Positions 6,355-11,404 of a stretch of 11,404 nucleotides of DNA are shown here, in pieces. The stretch's first letter is position 1, and each line of letters begins with the position of its first letter. The notes under the pieces were generated by a model that saw only the letters and a program-made list of their open reading frames with translations, did not search any database and was not told where the DNA came from. Both the position numbers and the translations under genes were made by a program. The DNA comes from Pseudomonadota bacterium (lineage in GTDB: Bacteria; Pseudomonadota; Alphaproteobacteria; Acetobacterales; Acetobacteraceae), in assembly GCA_021808185.1 (NCBI GenBank), contig JAKBCB010000076.1, positions 1 to 11,404 of the forward strand, given 5' to 3'.

Positions 6355-6777
6355 TCAAGCAAGGCGGGCGGGATCGGCCGGCACCGCCGAAATGATGACC
6401 TGCGCGTAGGCGTAAGGATACTCGTCGGTCATCGTCAAATCCACGCGGGCCAGGCAGCCGGGGGGCGTGATGGCGGCCAGACGTGCCGCGGCGCCGCCGG
6501 TCAGGTGCAGGGTGGGCTGGCCGCCGGGCAGGTTCACAACTCCGAGATCGGACATGAACACGCCGCGATTGAAGCCGGTGCCGAGCGCCTTGGCGCACGC
6601 CTCCTTGGCTGCGAATCGCTTGGCATAGGTGCCGGAGCGGTTCTCCCCGCTGCGGCGATCCGCCTTGGCGCGCTCGGTCTCGGTGAACACGCGGGCCAAA
6701 AACTTGTCGCCGAACCGCGCCATCGCCTGCTCGATGCGGCGGATGTCGCAGATGTCCGAGCCGAGGCCGAGGATCAT
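6355..6777 (-). CDS. acpS: Holo-[acyl-carrier-protein] synthase
   Basis: Transfers the 4'-phosphopantetheine arm of CoA to a serine of apo-ACP, making ACP active for fatty-acid synthesis; a cytoplasmic homotrimer in the family. Of 140 residues, the N-terminal metal-binding motif is G4-L-G-S-D8-I-C-D-I-R-R-I-E, and the second signature is F55-A-A-K-E59-A-C-A-K-A-L-G, with D8 and E59 as the Mg/CoA-binding acids. Length is normal. The ATG at 6777 is preceded only by a weak GGAA. A 13-codon frame from the rsh stop ends on this start codon (ATGA), so translation may be coupled. The gap to lepB is about 85 bases and holds the ten-codon frame. In many alphaproteobacteria pdxJ sits just upstream of acpS; here it is absent. 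Confidence 0.96.
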   Translation of the reverse strand: MILGLGSDICDIRRIEQAMARFGDKFLARVFTETERAKADRRSGENRSGTYAKRFAAKEACAKALGTGFNRGVFMSDLGVVNLPGGQPTLHLTGGAAARLAAITPPGCLARVDLTMTDEYPYAYAQVIISAVPADPARLA

Positions 6778-6815
6778 GGGGTTTCCGGGCGCCGGTTGTG
6801 GCCGCGAGGCATCAT
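6774..6815 (-). other. Thirteen-codon reading frame bridging rsh and acpS
   Basis: ATG at 6815 overlaps the rsh stop as ATGA, the frame encodes MMPRGHNRRPETP, and its TGA overlaps the acpS start as ATGA. It therefore fills the gap between the two genes exactly with two 4-base overlaps. It might be a stepping stone that carries terminating ribosomes from rsh to acpS, or a coincidence. No function is claimed for the peptide. Confidence 0.3.
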
Positions 6816-9094
6816 CCGCGCGCGCGCTCCACCTGATGCACCCCGGCGGAGGCGCGCAGGCCGGCGATCACGGTGCCGAGATGGCGCACGTCGCGCACCT
6901 CGACATCGACCATCACCTCGAAGAAATCCGCCTGCCGGTTGGCCACGCGCAGATTGGCCACCGAGCCGTCCTGCTTGGCGATGGCGTTGGTGATGGTGGC
7001 GAGCGCGGATGGCGCGTTCTCGACGATCACGCCGAGCCGGCCGGTATAGCCCTCGCCCTTGACGAGGGTCGCGACGAAGGCCGAGGGCTCCCAATCCACA
7101 TCGATGAACCGCTCCGGGGTGGCGGCGAAATTGGCCAGCGTCGGGCAATCCTGAGTGTGGATCGTCACCCCCTTGCCCGTCGCCACGATGCCGACGATGC
7201 GGTCCCCGGGCAGCGGGTGGCAGCAGCCGGCGTAATGGATCTCCATGCCCGGCACGAGGCCGCTGATCGGCAGGTCGTTGGAGGGTCTGCCGGCCGGGCG
7301 GTTGCCGGGGCGCGCGGGCATCGGCGGCAGCATGCGCGGCGCGCGCGGGGCCTGGCGCAGCTCCGGATAGGCGGCCACCACCACGTCCTTGGCGGCGACG
7401 CTGCCGTTGCCGACCGCCGCGTACAGGTCGTGCACGCCCGGCAATTTCAGCGCCTTCGCCGCGGCTTCGAGGATTTTTTCCGACCCGTCCACGCCTTCCT
7501 GGCGGAACGCCTTGGCCAGCGCCGACTTGCCGGCATCGAGGAATTGCTGGCGCTGCTGCTGCTGCACATAGCGGCGGATGCGCGCGCGCGCCTTGCCGGT
7601 GACGACGAAGCGTTCCCATTGCGGGCTCGGCGTGCCGCCCCGCGAGGTCATGATCTCGACCTGATCGCCGTTCTGCAACTGGTGGCGCAGCGGCATCAGC
7701 CGCCCGTTCACCTTGGCGCCGACGCAGGTGTCGCCGACCTGGGAGTGGACAGCATAGGCGAAGTCCACCGGGGTCGCGCCGCGCGGCAGCTTGATGAGCT
7801 CACCCTTGGGGGTGAAGCAGAACACCTGGTCTTGGTAGAGTTCGAGCCTTGTGTTCTCGATGAATTCGTCCGGCGTCGAGTTTTCCAGGATTTCGAGCAG
7901 ATCCTGCACCCAGCGGAACCGCTGCGCCTCGCTGGGCGAGCCATCGGGCTGCTTGTAGGTCCAGTGCGCGGCGACACCGTTTTCCGCGATCTCGTGCATC
8001 TCGCGCGTGCGGATTTGCAGTTCGATCTTCTGGTTGCGCGGCTCGCGCAGGGTCACGCCGGTGTGCAGGCTCTGGTAGCCGTTGGATTTCGGGGTGGAGA
8101 TGTAGTCCTTGAAGCGCCCGGCGATCACCGGATAGGCGGCGTGCACCGCGCCGAGGGCGGCGTAACACGCCTCGCGCGTTGGCACGACGATGCGGAACGC
8201 CATGATGTCCGACAGTTGCTCGAACTGCACGTTGCGGCGCTGCATCTTCTCCCAGATGGAGAAGGGCGACTTCTCCCGCCCGGTGACTTCCAGCACCTCC
8301 ACGCCGGCCTCGCGGCAGACACGGCCGAGGTCGCGGCGGACCTCCTCGATCACGTCGGCGCCCTGCCCGCGCAGGAAGTTCAGCCGGGCGCCGATGGTGT
8401 CGTACGCCTCCGGCTCCAGTTCGGCGAACGACAGGGTTTGCAGTTCGGTCTTCAGCCCCTCCATGCCGATGCGCTCGGCCAGCGGGGCGTAGATGTCCAT
8501 GGTCTCGCGCGCGATACGCTTGCGCCGATCGGTGCGCTCGACGAAGTGCAGCGTGCGCATGTTGTGCAGCCGGTCGGCGAGCTTGACCAGCAGCACGCGG
8601 ATGTCGCGGCTCATGGCCAGCACGAGCTTGCGGAAGTTCTCCGCCTGCTTGGTGCGGTCGGAGTTCAGTTCCAGGCGGGTCAGCTTGGTGACGCCATCGA
8701 CCAGCATGGCGATCTCGCGGCCGAACTGGCGTTCCAGGTCGCGCAGCGTGATCCCGGTGTCTTCCACCGTGTCGTGCAGCAGCGCGGTGGCGATGGAGGC
8801 GACGTCGAGCCGGTAGCCCGCCAGGATCTCGGCCACGGCCAGCGGATGCGTGATGTACGGGTCGCCGTTGTCGCGCTTCTGCTCGCGATGCGCCTCGGCG
8901 GCCACCGCGTAGGCCTGTTCGATCAGCCCGGTATCGGCCTTGGGGTCGTACGTCCGCACGCGCGCCGCAAGGCCAGCCACCGGAGAGGCGGCCTGCGGCA
9001 GGGGCGGCGGATTGGGTTTGGCGGCGCCCGTGGCGGTGCCGTCTGGGGCCCGGGCCCCGGCGGCACGCCACGGATGGGATGCGCCGCCGGTCAT
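6812..9094 (-). CDS. rsh: Bifunctional (p)ppGpp synthetase/hydrolase, Rel/SpoT family
   Basis: Makes and degrades the alarmone (p)ppGpp on ribosome or nutrient signals. The 760 residues hold all RSH domains. An N-terminal HD hydrolase has H69, H83, H107-D108, E111-D112 and D174 intact. The synthetase domain has R327-F-K-D330 (the RxKD form typical of bifunctional enzymes, not the ExDD of RelA), G-Y-Q-S-L-H344 and E358-L-Q-I-R-T. TGS is at about 423-485, a zinc-finger-like region includes C624-C-H-P and C650, and an ACT domain spans about 675-755. Both activities therefore look functional. The first 40 residues are a Pro/Ala/Gly-rich extension. The ATG at 9094 lies 9 bases after rpoZ with no clear ribosome binding site, so coupling to rpoZ or a start further downstream is possible. 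In alphaproteobacteria a single long RSH normally covers both roles. Confidence 0.97.
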   Translation of the reverse strand: MTGGASHPWRAAGARAPDGTATGAAKPNPPPLPQAASPVAGLAARVRTYDPKADTGLIEQAYAVAAEAHREQKRDNGDPYITHPLAVAEILAGYRLDVASIATALLHDTVEDTGITLRDLERQFGREIAMLVDGVTKLTRLELNSDRTKQAENFRKLVLAMSRDIRVLLVKLADRLHNMRTLHFVERTDRRKRIARETMDIYAPLAERIGMEGLKTELQTLSFAELEPEAYDTIGARLNFLRGQGADVIEEVRRDLGRVCREAGVEVLEVTGREKSPFSIWEKMQRRNVQFEQLSDIMAFRIVVPTREACYAALGAVHAAYPVIAGRFKDYISTPKSNGYQSLHTGVTLREPRNQKIELQIRTREMHEIAENGVAAHWTYKQPDGSPSEAQRFRWVQDLLEILENSTPDEFIENTRLELYQDQVFCFTPKGELIKLPRGATPVDFAYAVHSQVGDTCVGAKVNGRLMPLRHQLQNGDQVEIMTSRGGTPSPQWERFVVTGKARARIRRYVQQQQRQQFLDAGKSALAKAFRQEGVDGSEKILEAAAKALKLPGVHDLYAAVGNGSVAAKDVVVAAYPELRQAPRAPRMLPPMPARPGNRPAGRPSNDLPISGLVPGMEIHYAGCCHPLPGDRIVGIVATGKGVTIHTQDCPTLANFAATPERFIDVDWEPSAFVATLVKGEGYTGRLGVIVENAPSALATITNAIAKQDGSVANLRVANRQADFFEVMVDVEVRDVRHLGTVIAGLRASAGVHQVERARG

Positions 9095-9103
9095 GGCGCG
9101 GGG

Positions 9104-9505
9104 CTAGCGGCGGCGGCCGCCCAATTCGGCCTCGATCGCGGCTTCGAGATCCTCGGGCGCCTCGTCCGCCTCGACCGGCAGGGTCTGTGCTTCTTCCTCG
9201 GCCGCGATGTCCTGCAAGCCGAAGATGTTCTGGTCGGTCGGGATGAGGTCGAGCACCTCCTCGTCCGCCGGCTCCGGCTCCGGCGCGCGGGAGAGCGATT
9301 TCATCAGGTCCGCTTCCAGCCGATCCAGGCCGATGGTCTCATCGGCGATCTCGCGCAGGGCCACGACAGGGTTCTTGTCGTTGTCGCGATCGACGGTGAG
9401 TTCCTCGCCCCGGCTGAGGTTGCGCGCGCGCTGGGCGGCGAGCAAAACCAGCTCGAACCGGTTCGGGATCTTTTGGACGCAATCTTCGACGGTGACGCGC
9501 GCCAT
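9104..9505 (-). CDS. rpoZ: DNA-directed RNA polymerase omega subunit
   Basis: Small RNA polymerase subunit that helps fold and hold beta-prime and, in well-studied proteobacteria, forms part of a ppGpp-binding site. From the ATG at 9505 it has 133 residues. The conserved core MARVTVEDCVQKIPNRFEL, followed by L-L-A-A-Q-R-A-R and K-N-P-V-V-A-L-R-E-I-A, is unmistakable. Residues about 75-130 form a long acidic tail (many Glu/Asp), as in many alphaproteobacterial omegas. The start at 9505 has GGAG 9 bases upstream; a GTG at 9520 would add five residues and is less likely. It is the first gene of the minus-strand run and lies 9 bases before rsh, so polymerase omega and the alarmone enzyme are probably made from one mRNA. 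Confidence 0.96.
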   Translation of the reverse strand: MARVTVEDCVQKIPNRFELVLLAAQRARNLSRGEELTVDRDNDKNPVVALREIADETIGLDRLEADLMKSLSRAPEPEPADEEVLDLIPTDQNIFGLQDIAAEEEAQTLPVEADEAPEDLEAAIEAELGGRRR

Positions 9506-9559
9506 GCGCAGGAACTCCACTCAAGCCCTTCGAACGGGCGGCCATAGCTAGGATCGCTC

Positions 9560-9588
9560 TAGATAGGCGGTCGGATGCGCGCGAGCAA
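9560..9588 (-). promoter_or_regulatory. Candidate sigma-70-type promoter for the rpoZ-rsh run
   Basis: On the minus strand, TTGCTC (9588-9583) and TATCTA (9565-9560) are separated by exactly 17 bases, about 55 bases before the rpoZ start. The match is partial (4 of 6 and 3 of 6 to consensus), but it lies in the only sizeable gap upstream of this run. A small GCCC/GGGC inverted repeat at 9525-9539 falls in the presumed leader. Confidence 0.35.
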
Positions 9589-9644
9589 GCACTCTGCCGC
9601 ACCACAGCATCGCGTCCGCGTGCCAGATCGTTGATTTCGCTGCG

Positions 9645-10133
9645 TCAGAGCGCGCGGATGGACTGCGGCGACAGGGACGCGATCAGGTCGGCCACCGTGC
9701 GGCCCAGTGCCGGGTGGACCCAGCCGGGCGCCACGTCGGCGAGCGGGAGGAGCACGAACGCCCGTTCGTGCGCGCGCGGATGCGGCAGCACCGGGTCTGG
9801 CGCGTCGCGGCGCAGGCCGTCGATGTCGATCAGGTCGAGATCGAGCGTGCGCGCGGCGTTCGGCGCCCCGCGCACCCGCCCGCCCGCGCGCTCGATCCCG
9901 TGCAGGCGGGCGAGCAGCCATGCGGGGTCGGCCGCGCCCTCGAGCCGGGCAATGCCGTTGACGTAGTTCGGCTGGCCGGAGGGCGGCACCGGCGCGGTTT
10001 CGTACCAGCGCGAAAGCGAGACCAGACGCAGTCCCGGCAGGCCGCGCAGCGCCTCGGCGGCGGCGCGACAGGCCAGCAGCGGCGCCTCGCCGCGCGGCCC
10101 GGGAAGGTTAGCCCCGATGGCGACTAGAATCAT
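9645..10133 (-). CDS. folK: 6-hydroxymethyl-7,8-dihydropterin pyrophosphokinase
   Basis: Transfers pyrophosphate from ATP to 6-hydroxymethyl-7,8-dihydropterin, the step before dihydropteroate synthase in folate synthesis; cytoplasmic and monomeric in the family. In 162 residues the signatures are I6-G-A-N-L, S-R-W-Y-E-T-A-P-V at 41-49, N56-Y-V-N, the metal-binding R95-T-L-D98-L-D100-L-I, and L117-P-H-P-R-A-H-E-R-A-F. The ATG at 10133 is chosen because GGAG lies 6 bases upstream; a TTG at 10145 would add four residues but swallow that site. The gene reads toward rpoZ across a gap of about 140 bases and is divergent from the NYN gene. No terminator is seen after it, so some read-through into rpoZ is possible. 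Confidence 0.96.
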   Translation of the reverse strand: MILVAIGANLPGPRGEAPLLACRAAAEALRGLPGLRLVSLSRWYETAPVPPSGQPNYVNGIARLEGAADPAWLLARLHGIERAGGRVRGAPNAARTLDLDLIDIDGLRRDAPDPVLPHPRAHERAFVLLPLADVAPGWVHPALGRTVADLIASLSPQSIRAL

Positions 10134-10171
10134 TGCAATCTCCAAAACATACGATGCGATCTCGACAACGC

Positions 10172-10200
10172 TTTACAATCCCTCACGTCAACTTCATTCT
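10172..10200 (+). promoter_or_regulatory. Candidate promoter for the NYN-UDG pair
   Basis: TTTACA (10172-10177, 5 of 6 to the -35 consensus) and CATTCT (10195-10200, 3 of 6 to the -10) are separated by 17 bases in the AT-richer divergent gap. If used, the leader would be roughly 110 bases long and would contain the hairpin and repeats downstream. This is a pattern match only. Confidence 0.3.
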
Positions 10201-10207
10201 TTCGCAA

Positions 10208-10240
10208 CACGCCCGGGACACGATAGTAAAGCCCGGTGTG
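10208..10240. other. Imperfect hairpin in the leader of the NYN gene
   Basis: CACGCCCGG at 10208-10216 can pair with CCCGGTGTG at 10232-10240. The stem is nine positions with one C-C mismatch and one G-T wobble, around an AT-rich 15-base loop containing GATAGTAAA. It sits between the candidate promoter and the ribosome binding site. It could be an operator or a leader RNA structure; chance is not excluded. Confidence 0.3.
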
Positions 10241-10258
10241 GTCGATTTCGATTAGGAT

Positions 10259-10282
10259 GGCGCCGTCAGGCGCCCAGGCGCC
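10259..10282. repeat. Triple GGCGCC / tandem CAGGCGCC repeat
   Basis: CAGGCGCC occurs twice in perfect tandem (10267-10274 and 10275-10282), and a third copy of its palindromic core GGCGCC is at 10259-10264. The cluster ends about 20 bases before the AAGGAAGG ribosome binding site (10302-10309) of the NYN gene. Alternative pairings between the three cores are possible in RNA. Confidence 0.5.
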
Positions 10283-10318
10283 CACCGTGGCATTTTGGAT
10301 AAAGGAAGGTTGAACGAC

Positions 10319-10924
10319 ATGAATTTTCTCCCCACCGAGCGCACGGCGCTTTTTATCGACGGCGCCAATCTGTATTCGGCCTCGCGCAATCTGGGCTTCG
10401 ATGTGGATTACCGCAATCTGCTCGAATTCTTCCGGCGCAAGGCGCATGTCATTCGCGCCTATTATTATTCCGCCGTGGTCGAGACCGAAGAATACTCCCC
10501 ACTCAAGCCGCTGACCGACTGGCTGGCGTATAATGGCTATACTCTCGTCACCAAGCCGGCGAAGGAATTCACCGACGCCACCGGGCGGCGGCGGGTGAAG
10601 GGCAATATGGATATCGAGCTGGCCATCGACATGCTCGAACTGGCGGACAAGATCGACCATGCGGTGCTGTTCAGCGGCGACTCGGATTTCCGCCGGCTGG
10701 TCGAGGCGGTGCAGCGGCGCGGCGTGCGCGTGAGCGTCGTGTCCTCGATCCGCACCTCGCCGCCCATGGTGGCGGACGAATTGCGCCGGCAGGCCGACCA
10801 GTTCGTGGAGCTGGCCGACATCGCGCCGGAATTCACCCGCCGGCAGATGGAGCCCCGCCCCGCCCGCGTGGGCATCCGCCAGACCCCGGCCGAGCCGTAC
10901 GCCGAACCGGGCGATGCCGCCTGA
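10319..10924 (+). CDS. NYN domain protein, LabA/DUF88 family, putative RNase
   Basis: A 201-residue protein whose first 165 residues are a PIN-like NYN domain, a fold found in metal-dependent ribonucleases. Conserved acidic positions are visible: D14 in LFIDGANLY (with N17), D98 in KGNMDIELAIDM with D104, and D121/D123 in FSGDSDFRRLVE. These four regions would form the active site. Residues after about 172 are a Pro/Arg/Glu-rich, probably disordered tail. The ATG at 10319 is preceded by AAGGAAGG with a 9-base spacer; an upstream TTG at 10295 is less likely. It is divergent from folK and coupled by TGATG to a uracil-DNA glycosylase. Its codons are less GC-rich at the start than in neighbouring genes. 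Biological substrate is unknown; nuclease activity is inferred from family residues only. Confidence 0.9.
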   Translation: MNFLPTERTALFIDGANLYSASRNLGFDVDYRNLLEFFRRKAHVIRAYYYSAVVETEEYSPLKPLTDWLAYNGYTLVTKPAKEFTDATGRRRVKGNMDIELAIDMLELADKIDHAVLFSGDSDFRRLVEAVQRRGVRVSVVSSIRTSPPMVADELRRQADQFVELADIAPEFTRRQMEPRPARVGIRQTPAEPYAEPGDAA

Positions 10925-11404
10925 TGCTCGGTCGCGAACGCGAGATGCCCGCCCTCGGCGGCGGGATCGAACAGCCGCCGGCCGATTGCACGCTGTGCCC
11001 GCGGCTGGCGGAATACCGCGCGGCGAACAGCGCGGCCAATCCGGGCTGGTTCAACGCGCCGGTGCCGAGCTTCGGGCCGGCGGACGCGCGGCTGCTGGTG
11101 GTGGGCATGGCGCCCGGCGTGCGCGGCGCCAACCGCACCGGGCGGCCGTTCACCGGCGACCATGCCGGCATCCTGCTGTACCAGACGCTGCTGCGCTTCG
11201 GCTTCGCGCGCGGGGAATACCGCGCCGAACCGGATGACGGCGTAACCCTGCACGACTGCCGCATCGTCAACGCCGTGCGCTGCGTGCCCCCGGCCAACCT
11301 GCCCGAACCGCGCGAAGTCACCGCCTGCAACCGCTTCCTGCGCGGCGAATTGCAGGGAATGCCGAACCTGCGCCTGGTGCTGGCGCTCGGCGTGCTGGCC
11401 CATG
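10924..11404 (+). CDS. Uracil-DNA glycosylase, family 5 (UDGb type), 3' end outside window
   Basis: Base-excision repair enzyme that removes uracil, and in studied family 5 members also other deaminated bases, from DNA. The 160 visible residues start at an ATG overlapping the NYN stop as TGATG and run open to the window edge. Motif A is G61-M-A-P-G, followed by G68-A-N-R-T-G-R-P-F-T-G-D79, the diagnostic family 5 sequence, which lacks the Asp/Asn catalytic residue of other families at motif A. Cysteines C22 and C25 (DCTLCP) with C120 (VRCVPP) and C135 (TACNRF) are in the right places for a 4Fe-4S cluster. The C-terminal motif, which should contain a conserved histidine, is cut off; the window ends in LALGVLAH. 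Coupling to the NYN gene suggests shared expression. Confidence 0.93.
   Translation, partial: MLGREREMPALGGGIEQPPADCTLCPRLAEYRAANSAANPGWFNAPVPSFGPADARLLVVGMAPGVRGANRTGRPFTGDHAGILLYQTLLRFGFARGEYRAEPDDGVTLHDCRIVNAVRCVPPANLPEPREVTACNRFLRGELQGMPNLRLVLALGVLAH

Noticed and set aside
7555..7567. CTG/CAG trinucleotide run in rsh
   Set aside because: Encodes a short glutamine run (QQQQ) in a helical linker; only a few units, no sign of expansion or a separate element.
9045..9058. Perfect 14-bp palindrome GGGGCCCGGGCCCC inside the rsh 5' codons
   Set aside because: In DNA this GC-rich about one such palindrome is expected by chance in a window of this size, and it lies in low-complexity codons.
6629..9547. 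Uninterrupted 972-codon reading frame on the plus strand
   Set aside because: It lies antisense to acpS, rsh and rpoZ, which have clear catalytic motifs. The translation is His/Arg/Ala/Gly-rich with no recognisable domain, as expected from the mirror of GC-rich codons.
1..11404. CRISPR array, tRNA genes, insertion sequences, attachment sites or a defence system
   Set aside because: No regularly spaced repeats, no transposase, integrase or phage-like protein, and no cloverleaf-like sequence were seen; nearly all the DNA is accounted for by the listed genes.

Overview
This is a GC-rich chromosomal segment from an alphaproteobacterium. The protein styles and the gene order (rpoZ, rsh, acpS, lepB, rnc, era) best fit the Rhodospirillales/Acetobacteraceae; this placement is an inference from gene content, not a measured phylogeny. 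There is no tRNA, rRNA, CRISPR array, insertion sequence or prophage gene. Most of the window is core housekeeping DNA with a small accessory patch at its left end.

Layout. Left (1-2234, plus strand): the 3' part of a phytanoyl-CoA-dioxygenase-like Fe(II)/2-oxoglutarate enzyme, then a class-C beta-lactamase-fold serine hydrolase/esterase with a strong ribosome binding site. A strong GC hairpin (2248-2271) separates these from a convergent, lone, secreted PEP-CTERM protein gene (2281-2796, minus). Middle (2908-9505, minus strand): a very compact run, read right to left, of rpoZ, rsh (spoT/relA-type), acpS, lepB, rnc, era, a YciA-like acyl-CoA thioesterase and a Nudix hydrolase. The last junctions (rnc/era, era/thioesterase, thioesterase/Nudix) are all 4-base ATGA overlaps. 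Right (9645-10133, minus): folK, separated from rpoZ by a gap with a candidate promoter. Diverging from folK on the plus strand are a NYN/LabA-type putative nuclease (10319-10924) and, coupled to it by a TGATG overlap, a family 5 (UDGb-type) uracil-DNA glycosylase cut by the window edge.

How the genes work together: rpoZ (omega subunit) and rsh ((p)ppGpp synthetase/hydrolase) put the stringent-response enzyme and an RNA polymerase subunit in one transcript. Downstream come acyl-carrier-protein activation (AcpS), protein export (LepB), RNA processing (RNase III) and 30S maturation (Era), so the cluster ties growth control to membrane, secretion and ribosome biogenesis. The thioesterase and Nudix hydrolase at the end look like metabolite-housekeeping passengers.

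I see no convincing new biological system. The points most worth a second look are translational and regulatory. Tiny reading frames of 13 and 10 codons sit before acpS and lepB and end exactly on their start codons. The start of rnc is hidden inside lepB, with its ribosome binding site written into the LepB C-terminal codons. The lone PEP-CTERM protein and the NYN-UDG pair are also of interest, as is the hairpin- and repeat-bearing leader in front of the NYN gene.
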